From assembly GCF_947179165.1 (NCBI RefSeq), contig NC_077238.1, positions 43,596,793 through 43,660,792 of the forward strand: a stretch of DNA of 64,000 nt, read 5' to 3'. The notes beneath the pieces were generated by a model. That model was given only the letters and a program-made list of their open reading frames with translations. It made no database searches and was not told where the DNA came from. Each line of letters opens with the position of its first letter. Within the stretch, counting starts at the first letter, position 1. Of this stretch, positions 1-10,075 are shown in pieces. The translations under genes and the position numbers were made by a program. The DNA is from Solanum dulcamara (lineage: Eukaryota > Streptophyta > Magnoliopsida > Solanales > Solanaceae).

Positions 1-1762
1 ATTTTGGTATCATAGTTTTAAGTGAGTTCTTTGGAGTTTGTGTTGTGTAATGTTGAAGTGGTTTACTTGTATATATGATGCTGATTGTTGTTGTTGGTTG
101 GCTGCTAAGGTTTGGAGGTTAAAATGGAAGTTTGGATAGGGCAAGTTATAGGGGAGATGCTGCCCGATTTCTGCTAACTTCGGAACTAGTAATGAACTAG
201 TCTAAGGGAATGGATGAGGGATTGGTTCTATGGGTAATTGGTGGTAGAATTACAAGCTGGAAAGTCGAAGGTCACTAACCTTAGAATTACTTTTATGTTA
301 AATAGGTTCAAGAGACGACGAAGCGAATGTGTTAAGAGTAATCCGTAAGAGGTATGTAAAGCTAACGTTTCCTCCTTTTGGCATAAGTATGTAAAGCTTA
401 TTCTTTCTCTTGGCATGTTTTGACATAAGTATGAAAAGCTAATCTTTTTTCGGCATGGTCTTTATGAAAAAAATATATGATTTTTTTTATGGTTCCAAGG
501 AAGTTCCTATTCGTAGAGCCACTAGGATGTCCAATTTCTTGATTTCCAAGGACATGTTTTATGCTTTGATACGAGTATATAGTTCCAGAAGTTATATTTT
601 GATGTAATCCATAATGACTTTCAAAAGGTACTTGATATGACTTTTGTCTTGATTTTGAATGATAGCTTATTTTAATTATTCTATTGAGCCCCATAATATA
701 TTTTGAAATATGGAAATGATTTCAGAAAGACTATTTTGACATAGACCATCGTGACATCTGAAAGACATGCACTATAATTATCGCTCAATTTCTCTTATAT
801 GACTTGGCATTGGAGTTACGCTATTGAGTCTTTGGAAATATTTTGTATTTTATATTGCATTTAGTTTTTCACTACTCCACTCGTGGATGCCTCAATACTT
901 CTTTAACTGAGCCCGGGTCAGGATTTGTTATCATGCGTACTTCTTTGCATTGTTCGCCGTGCCCCGACGTGAGGGGGCAGGTACGACCTGTACATGGGAT
1001 TTGTGGAGTTATGATGTGCCATGTATACATATTATATGATATGATATGATATGACCATTTGATATGATATGATCTGTTACGGAGATATTCCCTACTCTAG
1101 AGTTATGATGTGTTGTGGCGCTAGTGATGGGGCGGCGACCAAGATTTTTTCACCGAGTCCCATAATAGGGTCGGATATGGCATATATTTTCTGCATACAT
1201 TAACTGTGGTTATGAAAAGTATTTTGGTATTCTGGATATTTTGCTCATTTTTGCACCTTCTGTTCTGGTAATGGCTATACTTATTACAGTCTATGCTTTA
1301 CATACTCGGTATATTGTTCGTACTGACCCCTTTTTTCGGGGGCTACATTACATGCCCGCAGGTACAGACACTCAGTTTGCTGATCCACTCGCCTAGGACA
1401 TCCACCATGTTGGTTGGAAGTTCTCCTTTATCCGGAGCCCTATTTTGGTACTAACTTTTCTATTGTACATTTGTACATGTTGGTTAAGGGTAAGACAGGA
1501 CCCTGTCCCATCATATGACTAGGCTATCATTTTGTAGAGGTCTGTAGACTTGTGATGTGGGTTATCTATATATGTTTTGGGCTTTGTGTTCCGTGATGGC
1601 CTTAACGGTCCTCTTGTGCTATATCAGTTCTCATGCGCTCTCTAGCGACCCCTTTTTGACTTTTACTTTTGTCTATTCTGCTAACACGCTAAGTGAGACT
1701 AAGGGTATGTATGGGTGCCCAACTCGAGCATCAGTCACGGCCTACAGAGTTGGATTGTGACA
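1..1762 (+). repeat. Family I LTR, plus orientation, cut by window edge
   Basis: Long terminal repeat of a Ty3/Gypsy Tekay-like element. Its start lies outside the window. It ends in TTGTGACA and is followed directly by a primer binding site, so it is a 5' LTR. It is the reverse complement of LTR copies at 2284-5837, 25940-29158 and 36119-38796, and its first 600 bases closely match 9060-9640. It contains no coding sequence; the short ORFs in it are chance frames. Read on the minus strand, its gggtca-ctgag-tac block (around 1320) is the same block seen near 2790, 8960, 26500 and 36560. Confidence 0.85.
1033..1072. repeat. ATATG microsatellite in LTR
   Basis: Imperfect run of the 5-base unit ATATG/GATAT, seen directly, interrupted once by ccattt. 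It lies within the family I LTR. The other family I copies do not show it at this length, so it is a copy-specific expansion. Confidence 0.7.
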
Positions 1763-2283
1763 AAAGTTGTATCAGAGCAGTTTATCCTTGGAGTGTCTGC
1801 AGATCGTGTCTAGTAGAGTTTTTTTTTACCGGTGTGTTGTGCACCACATCAATAAATAGGAAGCTAGAGGACATTTAGGATGTTACCTTTCTTTCATATC
1901 TAAGATCGTACGATAGAAACAAGTCATAGGGAATGAAATTCCTCATACTAACCTGTGCTTTCAGCAGAAGGACAACATCGATAGAAGAAGTAACTGACGG
2001 TATTGGAAGTTACAGAGCACGCAGGTAAGCAAAGGCACAAAAGATATATGGCAGGTAAGGTATTGAAGTACGATTGACATGTAAATTTAAAATGGAAAGG
2101 AAAAAAAGACAGGAAAGTGCAACAGGTGCAGTTCGAATGGACATATGAGGTAAGTCCATTTTCATACTGTTGATATTGGGTGCCCTGTGTGGCTGCGATA
2201 TGATATGATCTGAATATATACATGCGTTCCTTGTGAGGCATTGCTAGTATTTCCTGCATACAGGTGTCGAGATAGGGAGAAAT
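1763..2283 (+). mobile_element. Family I 5' leader, plus orientation, interrupted
   Basis: Untranslated leader downstream of the primer site. It matches the reverse complement of 7950-8440 and 35640-36100 (the block with aggatgttacctttctttcatatctaag and the one with cagcagaaggacaac). It stops at gagaaat, exactly where the LTR terminus TGTCACGACCC of the next, minus-strand element begins. This implies that element inserted here. No gene is visible in it. Confidence 0.75.
1767..1778 (+). other. Primer binding site (Met-tRNA type)
   Basis: TTGTATCAGAGC lies 4 bases after the LTR end. The usual plant site is TGGTATCAGAGC, complementary to the 3' end of initiator Met-tRNA, so one base differs. 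It marks 1-1762 as a 5' LTR and sets element polarity to plus. Confidence 0.8.
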
Positions 2284-3059
2284 TGTCACGACCCAACCCT
2301 ATAGGCTGCGACTGGGGTCCAACCTAAATCCCCCCTTATGCGTATCTATCAGCTACACCTAAGTTGAACCGTGTGTGATGTGACACTATACCCAAAAGCA
2401 TCAATAGTTGAAAACTTTTTTATGTACAGGTAGCCTCTTTCATTTGCATCATATCATAAAAGGGAATGCAAGCCGACGAGGCTGCCATAACATAAAAACA
2501 TTTACAACCTGCCGTATAGGCACAGTCGAGACAAACTTATAAACAACCCATATATACATATGTCTACAGACCTCTAAGAATAATAACATCAACATATGGC
2601 AGGACAGGGCCCCCACCGTACCCCTAGACAATTAAATACATATATATTACATGACTAGTATCAAAAGTTAGGCTCCGAAACAGTGGAGCGCTCCCAGTAT
2701 CGCTGAGTGGAAACCCTAAGCTGGCGGATCTCCAACTGAACATCTGTACCTGCGGGCATAAAATGCAGCCCCCCGAAGAATGAGGGGTCAGTACGATATA
2801 TGTACTGAGTATATAAAGCATAATAATACATAACTGAGCTGACAACTGAAGTAGGGATGCAGGAAACAAATATAACAGTTAACAAATTTCCCTACCTGCA
2901 TCTTATGACATGAGGGCATGTATACCTTCCTTACATACCATACCTGGCCTGCTATGGAACTTGGTGCTACAAGTGTGTCACTATATTTCCACATGCATGC
3001 CTACAGACTGTATTCGACCCTTTAGTGAGGGACTCAATGAAGATGTCATTTCATTATTT

Positions 3060-3405
3060 ATCATGCCCGGCCCTTCATGGGATGCGATGAATGATCATTG
3101 CATCATATATCATACCCGACCCTTCATGGGATGCGGTGAATTTATCATGCCCGGCCCTTTATGGGACTCGGTGAATTTATCATGCTCGGCCCTTCATGGG
3201 ACGCGGTGAATTTATCATGCCCGACACTTTATGGGATGCAGTAAATTTATCATGCCTGGCCCTTCATGGGACGTGGCAAATAATCATTTCATCATATATC
3301 ATGCCCGGCCCTTTATGGGATGGGGTGAATTTATCATGCCCGGTCGTTCATGGGACACAGTGAGTTTATCCTGCCCAGCCCTTCATGGGACGTGGTGAGT
3401 GACGT
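3060..3405. repeat. 34-bp minisatellite inside LTR, about 9 units
   Basis: About nine units built on CATGCCCGGCCCTTCATGGG followed by a variable gacgcggtgaattt spacer. Starts are near 3061, 3111, 3146, 3180, 3214, 3249, 3299, 3335 and 3370, a spacing of 34-36 with two of about 50. Each unit holds short inverted arms (CCC...GGG). The C2 LTR copies have one unit at the same place (29625, 36705), and the solo LTR has a different array there (26700-26930). Confidence 0.85.
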
Positions 3406-5275
3406 ATTAACAGCCTAAATGAGTAAAGTAACGAGGAACCATATGCAATTAATTCATCATCTGAGATTCGTTACAATAATCGTCATGGACTATCGTTTGA
3501 GGATCAAAACTATCATCGTCTTACGTATCCTCTAACTTCCATTAGGGGCCACATTGACAGAGTCTCAAGAGTCCTAGGCTTTTATTAAGGTAATACCAAA
3601 CGACTTATGCAATCAGAGACACTTGTCATTATAGAGTTCTTAGGCATAGGAGCTCATGAATTCAATTAATATTCATCATATAGGGACTCGAGGGTAGCAG
3701 TTCAACTACTTCAAGAACTTTGATATTAAGAAATGAATAGGAGTTATAGTTCATGCTTCCCATGCATCCAGTTACTATTTCCTGTATAGAAGTCTTAAGG
3801 GTGATAGCTCAGCTACCTTAAGGGCCTTAGCATTTAGAAGTGAACACGAGTCAATAGGCTTTACATATATTACCTTTTATCCTATAGAAGCCTTAAAAAG
3901 GCAATAGCTCAACTATTACAGGAGTTCTACCATTACGAAGTGGATAAGAATTATGGACTATACTCAGAGCTTTACGAATGGAACTTTCCCCAAGTTCCAT
4001 ATACAAACCATTCATAACTTATATCTAAGACATGCCAAAATAAAGAAGAATAGCTTTACCTACTTATGCCAAAAACATGCCAAGAGAAGGAATAAGCTTT
4101 ACATACTTATTCCAAAAGCATGCCAAAAGAAAGCTTCACATACCTGTTATGGGTTAGTCTTTGTCCCGGTCGCCTTGTCGTCCTGTGAACCTAGGTAAAA
4201 TGAAATCAATACCAACATAAACCTCTTTAGACCTTTCAGCGTCTTACATTACTTAAGAGTATTCATAAACCCCATTCCCTTGCTCGCCTTCTCGACTAGT
4301 TCCTTAACTAGTTAAGGCGTTAACGAAAATCGGACAGCACCTCCCCTATAATGTGCCCTATCCGAATTTCCAATTAGATACATAATTACTACAGACAACC
4401 AACAACAACAATATTCAGCTCATATACAAGTAAAACATGGCAACATTACACAATATAAACTCCACTCGACTTGCTGAAAATTGTAATACCAAAATAGGGT
4501 TTCTAGTCTTTGTTTCGCAAAACCTTTAATTATACGAAATGAGGGGTCGTGTGGATGAAACCATAAGCACCCAAACCCCTTTTAAAATACATTTAGTCCC
4601 TGCAACAAATCACCAAACACCTGAAGCATCACCCCACACGCACAACACCCCATTTTGACTACAATTTAACTACGAGGACTTCACTTTCGACTGTTTCTAT
4701 TGTCGAGCATTTCCACGACCTTTTTTATAGTTAAAGAAGTACAAAATGTATATAATACCCTACATAAAAAACTAATAAAGTCCAAATTTAAAGGAGAAGT
4801 CTTACCTTACCCGAAATTAGCCAAAACTCGCCAAAACTTGCCTCCGAACTTCTCTAGTCGCGCTGAAACTGTGTGGACTGTTTGCTGTCTGTTTGGTGCT
4901 GGTCCAAAACCTAACTTCACATTATTCAAACCCTCATAAAATTTCCAAATCCTTGACAAAACGTGGGAGAAGAGAATCAAGCCATAGCTTATCATATGTC
5001 TTCCCAAACTTGCTGAAAATTAACTTCGGAACCTCCTTGACGCGGCTGAAATGTTGTGGCTGGTTGTTACTCGTTTGTGCTGCCCCAAATAGGTAAGTTA
5101 CGTTATTAAACACCTCCTATTGATAGAATAATACCTTAGCTAATTAATTTATGGAGTGAAATCGGGACTTACCTATTTTTTTCCTCCAAGCCGTCACGTT
5201 TTTCTCTCTTATACTAGGGTTTGCTTTTCTTTTTGTTTGCTGAAGTTCAAGTGCAGGAACTGAACTTAAGACATG

Positions 5276-5506
5276 ATATACATGTATATATGTTGTCCTA
5301 GGAGGTGACACATGTCATCCTCATAGGGTGATACGTGTCCAGCCCCTATTGGTCCATGGATCCATGCCTTACCCCTAGGCTGCCATGTGTCCTTATGGGA
5401 CCCACCTCCAAGTAGGTGGGTCACCTACTTGACCCTAAGTAGGTGGGTCACCTGCTTGCTTGAGGTGATGCCATGTGTCGCTCCTCTATTGGCTGCCACG
5501 TGTCAT
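5276..5506 (-). promoter_or_regulatory. LTR promoter: ACGT/G-box cluster plus TATA
   Basis: On the LTR sense (minus) strand, several ACGT- or ATGT-core motifs precede a TATA-like tract. CACGTG is at 5497-5502, ACGTGTC at 5333-5339, and CATGTGTC variants are near 5383 and 5471. The TATA-like tract is at about 5276-5292 (atacatgtatatatg). The same order occurs in the other copies (CACGTG at 28728, 28764, 31264, 31348, 31407, 38346 and 38458; TATA near 28585, 31210 and 38240). Plant bZIP and bHLH factors bind G-boxes, so this is a plausible U3 enhancer and core promoter. Activity is inferred only. Confidence 0.55.
5410..5430. repeat. Perfect 9-bp-arm hairpin in LTR U3
   Basis: AAGTAGGTG and CACCTACTT are perfect inverted arms around a 3-base loop. 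A second, less perfect copy follows at about 5436-5456. It lies between the G-box motifs. Confidence 0.7.
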
Positions 5507-5840
5507 CTTTTCCCTTTCCTCGTGGGTTCATAATCTCGTCTTATTTTAAGAGCCTATGTAATCTGTGCTACGTAAGCTTGGTATGTCCTCAAGTAGCTCA
5601 AGTATGTAAGACTTCTAAGTTAGTATCTTACGTAGGTAAATCGAGTCCTACGACCCATTACTTGGCCTCCAATTTCTTCCGGATTCTTATGACTCTATTT
5701 TCAACCTTCTCTACTATGGGGTATTACATTTGTCTTTCCTTAAAGTCGTTTGATAGTGTCGTAGCTTATCCAGATCACATGATAATGTCAAAAGAACTTA
5801 AGAGACATTCCGAGCTCAAGAGTGTGGAGGTGTAACATCG

Positions 5841-5852
5841 TTCCCCCCTTTA
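5841..5852 (-). other. Polypurine tract
   Basis: AAAGGGGGGAA on the minus strand, next to the LTR start. It is the plus-strand DNA priming site of the element. It is preceded by the imperfect palindrome acattcatccctgaatgt, a degenerate form of the CATTCGAGGACGAATG block seen beside other LTRs here (22660, 31765). Confidence 0.8.
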
Positions 5853-5980
5853 GAACATTCATCCCTGAATGTTGAATAAAACTTCCCTTAAGACTTTATA
5901 CAAACTGTAGGGAGATTCCCTTCTATTGCAATAACATACATTTTCATCCAAGTAATTAATATATGAGTTCCAGGAGTGGT

Positions 5981-6340
5981 TTACCCGTAGACATTTGGAA
6001 ATAGGTACGGATACCTGTGTTTTATGTCCTCTTCAGTTTCCCAAGTTATTTCTTCATGATTCTTATTCCACCACGGCACCTTGACAAAAGCTACGTCCTT
6101 AGTTCGCACCCCTTTTAATCTGCCGATCCAGGATGGCAATAAGTTGCCCCTCGTAGGATAACTCCCTATTACATAGACCTCCTCCCCAGAAAATATTCTG
6201 GGAGGGTCGTTTATATACTTGCGGAGTATTGATCTGTGAAAACTTAATGTATTGCTTCAAATCGGACAGTAGGTCCCACTCATAGGCAGCTTTATCCATC
6301 ATAACCCATATAAACTTATACTTCCGTGGAGTGTGAGGTC
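5981..6340 (-). pseudogene. Tekay-like pol 3' end: integrase tail and chromodomain
   Basis: The last about 110 codons of a chromovirus polyprotein remain. The tail after the integrase core (KAAYEWDL near 6290) runs into a chromodomain-like segment with ILDRQI, FVKVPWWNKN, EEITWETEEDI and HRYPYLF, ending at TAA in 5981-5983. A one-base shift at the AAAAGGGG run near 6108 separates the two reading frames. Chromodomains of this clade are thought to steer integration to heterochromatin. The upstream integrase core and RT are absent. C2 has the matching segment at 31900-32120. Confidence 0.75.
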
Positions 6341-6958
6341 AGCTTGGACTATAACCTACCTTAATTGCCTTCTATTTTTGAGTCAGGATTCCCATCCCCC
6401 ATAACAAGCTATCAATCCTCTGATGCTCCACTTCGTTTAAGCTATTATACAATTCCTCTTAATTCAACTTGTAACACCTTAGGTATGCTATCTTGCTCTT
6501 TTACTCAGATCTTCTTTCCAGTTTTACTACCAAACATTATGTTGTAATTCTTACACAAATGTGTGTAGGTACTTAGAGAAATTCAAAAAATGCCTTAGCA
6601 TCGCTATACTAGCGGCTTACCTCCTTCAGTCGAGGTCAGGGCTCCACTATGGCTTCTTCCCTTAATATCAATTATATCTTACTAGTTCTGCCTCAAACTA
6701 TCTTACACTTTTCCTTAATCTATTCTAAATGTGGCCATCACACTGCTATTACCGACTTCTTTTTATCGAGTAATCCCTTGACCTTACTCTTAATATGCCA
6801 ATGTTCGTAGGCGGCACAACTATTCTTGTGCTATTTGCATGAAGTGCGTTCCATTTTAGTCATAATGATTTTTGCTCTTGGCTTACTCTATTCCATATGT
6901 GACATTGCACTAATACGCACTTACAATCTCTTTTTGTCATACTGGTTTCATTCCCTTT
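6341..6958 (-). mobile_element. Family I interior without recognisable gene
   Basis: Between the pol tail and the 5S-like sequence I see no domain that I recognise in any frame. RT, RNase H and the integrase core would be expected here in an intact element, so the interior is deleted or replaced. Confidence 0.5.
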
Positions 6959-7064
6959 TGCACTTCCCAGGGGGTCACCCATCCTAGTGCTACTCTCACC
7001 CAAGCACGCTTAACTTCAGAGTTTTGATGGAATCCGGTGCAGTAGTGCGGGTATAATTGCGTCC
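6959..7064 (-). pseudogene. 5S rRNA-like sequence, near full length
   Basis: On the minus strand this follows the plant 5S rRNA order: a GGACGCAATTATACC start, GCACCGGATTCCATCA, AAGTTAAGCGTGCTT, GAGAGTAGCACTAGGATGGG and TGACCCCCTGGGAAGT. Then about nine bases of the usual 3' end are missing before TGCA. The internal promoter elements are well kept: box A AAGTTAAGCGTGCTT has no change from what I recall, the intermediate element is GGGTGA, and box C is nearly intact. It is a retro- or DNA-derived copy, not part of an rDNA array. A Cassandra-type TRIM LTR is one alternative, since those carry 5S sequence. Confidence 0.85.
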
Positions 7065-7155
7065 ATCCCTTATATCTCGTTTGAAGTTTAAGCGTTCCCA
7101 TTTATATACGATAGCGTCAGTTGATTTTCTCTTACACTTGTACTTCTCTTGTCCA

Positions 7156-7170
7156 CTTCCCCCCTTTTAG
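7156..7170 (-). other. Internal purine-rich tract
   Basis: CTAAAAGGGGGGAAG on the minus strand resembles the 3' polypurine tract at 5841-5852. A matching tract occurs at 33772-33785 in C2, so it is a family feature rather than chance. It could be a central purine tract or a relic of an older nested element. Confidence 0.5.
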
Positions 7171-7840
7171 GGTGTACCCATGTCATCCTCTGTTTATTTT
7201 CAGCTATTCACACGCGAATGATTCTACTCCAACATTTTTAACATACTGCACTATGTCCACATCTTCTGTTAGATCGTCCATACGTTTGATTGTTCTTATA
7301 AGAACTCCTAGAACAACCATAGGGTTCTTTGGTATTCGCAATATATCATATAAAATCTCATCTGGCGGTTGGTACTCGAGTAACATCCGTAATGTAGTAG
7401 TGCATTCAAAGTCATATTCCATTCATCCCAATCAGTAATTGGCTCGTGCCCATGATCGGTTCAAACTCTCCACTCGAGAGTACTTATACTTTGATGATCC
7501 GTGTTTTGAGCTTCATTATAACACTAGCCTGATTCTGGTGGATACCACTTATTCTTCTAATAACCTCATAATGCAATAGTTGTTCTGCAAATGTTTCAAC
7601 TATAACTTGTCATAGTTTATCCCTATGTATCAATTCAGGAGATGCCTTACTATATTGTTTTATCCCGATCGATTAGTCTTCTCTAAGTCGTCTTCTTTGG
7701 CCTATAGGTCCTTCCCGACTTCATTCTACTATACCCATATCGACCTCCTAGTTTTTATTGCCATTAATTCAGCAATTAACTCATTTTTTAAGGTCAGCCA
7801 TACTCGTTTAGTCAAATCTCATCATTATTGTGAGCATAAC

Positions 7841-7880
7841 CTTTCAAGACATACTACAGCCTTTCAAGACATACTACAGC
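7841..7880. repeat. Exact 20-bp tandem duplication
   Basis: CTTTCAAGACATACTACAGC occurs twice without a gap (7841-7860, 7861-7880), seen directly. Confidence 0.95.
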
Positions 7881-8440
7881 CCTGCATCTCATTCTCTTTT
7901 ATATTTCTAGAAAAATTTAGACAGAGTTTCCTCTGTATTTCTTAGTATCTCCACACCTGCACGCAGAAAATACCAACAATACCTCACAGGGCACACATAT
8001 ATAGTCATATCATCTCATATCACAGCCACATAGGCCGCCCACAATTAGCAGTATGAAAATGGACTTACCTCATATGTCCACTCGAACTGCACCTATTGTA
8101 CTTTCCTGTATACTTTTCCTTTCATTTTTCAGCTTTATATATCAATCGTATTGCAATGCCTTACCTGACATAGGTCCTTCATGCCTTTGCTTACCTGCGT
8201 GCTTTGTAACTTTCAATATCGTCAGTTACTTTCTTCTATCGATATTGTCTTTCTGCTGAAATCATAAGTTAGTATGAGTAATTTCATTTCCTACGACTCA
8301 ACTCTATCGTACGATTCTAGATATAAAAGAAAGTAACATCCTAAATGTCCTGTAGCCTCCTATTTATAGATGTGGTGCACAACACACCGATAAACAAGAC
8401 TCTACTAGACACGGTCTGTAGACATTCCAAGGACGAACTA

Positions 8441-8451
8441 CTCTGATACCA
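8441..8451 (-). other. Primer binding site (Met-tRNA type)
   Basis: TGGTATCAGAG on the minus strand, 4 bases inside the LTR end at 8456. It is an intact match to the plant initiator Met-tRNA site and fixes 8456 upward as the 5' LTR of the minus-strand element. Confidence 0.88.
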
Positions 8452-8455
8452 CTTC

Positions 8456-8965
8456 TGTCACAACCCAACCCCATAGGCCGCGACTGGGGTCCAACCTAAA
8501 TCCCCCCTATGCGTATCTATCAGCTACACCTAAGTTGAACCGTATGTGATGTGACACTATACCCAAAAGCCTTAATAGTTGAAAACTTTTTCATGTACAG
8601 GTAGCCTCTTTCATTCGCATTATATCATGAAAGGGCACGCAAGCCGACGAGGTTGCTATAACATAAAAACATTTACAACCTATCGTATAGGCATAGTCGA
8701 GACAAACTTATAAACAACCCATATATATATATGTCTACAGACCTCTAAGAATAGTAACAGCAACATATGGCTGGACAGGGCCCCTACCGTACCCCTGGAC
8801 AATTAAATACATACATATTACATGACTAGTATCAAAGGTTAGGCTCCGGAATAGTGGAGCGCTCCCAGTATCGCTGAGCGGAAACCCTAAGCTGGCGGAT
8901 CTCCAACTGAACATCTGTACCTACGGGCATAAAACAAAGCCCCTCGAAGAACGAGGGGTCAGTAT
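8456..8965 (-). repeat. Family I 5' LTR, truncated
   Basis: The last about 510 bases of the LTR on the minus strand, matching 2284-2795 closely. The match stops at aggggtcagta, after which an LTR of opposite orientation begins. The remaining about 3 kb of the LTR is missing, so the U3 promoter of this copy is lost. Confidence 0.85.
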
Positions 8966-8969
8966 ATGA

Positions 8970-10001
8970 CTGAATATGACTGTATATGCTGCTGGTTGCA
9001 GTCACATGATACCCCGATTCGTGTGGTTAAAGGTTTTATAAAATAGAGATTAAAAACCCTGTTTTGGTATCGTAGTTTTAAGCGAGTTCTTTTGAGTTTG
9101 TGTTGTGTAATGTTGAAGTGGTTTACTTGTATATATGCTGCTAATTGTTGTTTTTGGTTGATTTCTAAGGTTTGGAGGTTAAAACAGAAATTTGGATAGG
9201 GCAAGTTGTAGGGGAGATGTTGCCCGATTTCCGCTAACTTCGGAACTAGTAAAGTCTAAGGGAATGGATAAGGGATTGGTTCCTATGGGTAATTGGTGGT
9301 AGAATTACAAGCTGGAAAGTTGAAGGTCACTAACCTTAGAATTATTTTCATGTTAAATAGGTTCAAGAGATGATGAGGTGAACGTTTTAAGAGTAATCCG
9401 TAAGAGGTATGTAAAGCTAATGTTTCCTTCTTTTGGCATAAGTGTGTAAAGCTTATTCTTTCTCTTGGCATGTTTTTACATAAGTATGAAAAGCTAATCT
9501 TTCTTTTGGCATGGTCTTTATGAAACAAATATATGATTTTTTTATGGTTCCAAGGAAGTTCCTATTCGTAGAGCCACTAGGATGGCCAATTTCTTGATTT
9601 CCAAAGGACATTTTTACGCTTTGATACTCGCCTAGGACATCCATCATGTTGGTTGGTAGTGCTCTTTTGTCCGGAGCCCTATTTTTGGTACTAACTTTTC
9701 TGTTGTACATTTGTACATGTTGGTTAAGGGTACGACGGGGCCTTATCCCATCATATGACTAGGCTATCATTCTGTAGAGGTCTGTAGCCTTATGATGTGA
9801 ATTATGTATATATATTTTGGGCTTTGTGTTTCGTGATGGCCTTAACGGCCCTCTTGTACGATATATGTTGTCATGCGCTCTCTAGAGACCCCTTTTTCAC
9901 TCCTACTTTTGTCTATTCTGCTAATACGCTAAGTGGGGCTAAAGTACGTATAGGTGCCCAACTCGGGCACCAGTCACGGCCTACGGAGTTGGTTTGTGAC
10001 A
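8970..10001 (+). repeat. Family I LTR, plus orientation, internally deleted
   Basis: It matches 1-560 and then 1388-1762 of the first LTR. The roughly 830 bases between these are missing at the junction near 9625. It ends GGTTTGTGACA at 10001 with no primer site after it, so it is a 3' LTR or a solo LTR rather than a 5' LTR. Non-coding. Confidence 0.8.
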
Positions 10002-10075
10002 TGACCCTTGGGTATGGGACTCCTTTAAGTCGTAATGACCTTGTTACAAGCTGGAAAGTTGTGACATGACCCTTG
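10002..10075 (+). repeat. Short duplicated GTGACATGACCCTTG spacer
   Basis: GTGACATGACCCTTG occurs at about 9996 and again at about 10060, bounding a 64-base spacer. The second copy leads into the LTR of element A. It is probably a remnant of the LTR start or a flank duplication. Confidence 0.5.

Larger units (their letters stand above)
2284..5837 (-). repeat. Family I 3' LTR, minus orientation, complete
   Basis: Complete LTR of about 3.55 kb. On the minus strand it starts TGTTACACC at 5837 and ends GGGTCGTGACA at 2284. A purine tract flanks its 5' side (5841-5852), so it is the 3' LTR of a minus-strand element with interior 5838-8455. It carries a 34-bp minisatellite (3060-3405), a TATA-like stretch near 5285 and a group of ACGT-core motifs (5296-5506). 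There is no open coding sequence; ORFs here such as 5473-5835 lie across regulatory DNA and have no family resemblance. Confidence 0.88.
7065..8440 (-). mobile_element. Family I interior and 5' leader, noncoding
   Basis: The interior between the 5S-like sequence and the primer site is homologous in parts to 33690-36103 of C2. It holds a second purine-rich tract (7156-7170) and a 20-bp duplication. It also holds open frames on both strands around 7121-7438 that match nothing I know. The last about 500 bases are the leader shared with 1763-2283. Gag is missing: C2 has gag in the corresponding place (34582-35423). Confidence 0.6.

Noticed and set aside
3060..3405. A CRISPR-like array
   Set aside because: Units are contiguous and degenerate without unique spacers, lie in a plant LTR, and have no cas genes near.
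5473..5835. A 120-codon open frame as a host gene
   Set aside because: It lies on the antisense strand of an LTR across the U3 region; the equivalent place in other LTR copies keeps only fragments of this frame, with no domain or coding constraint seen.
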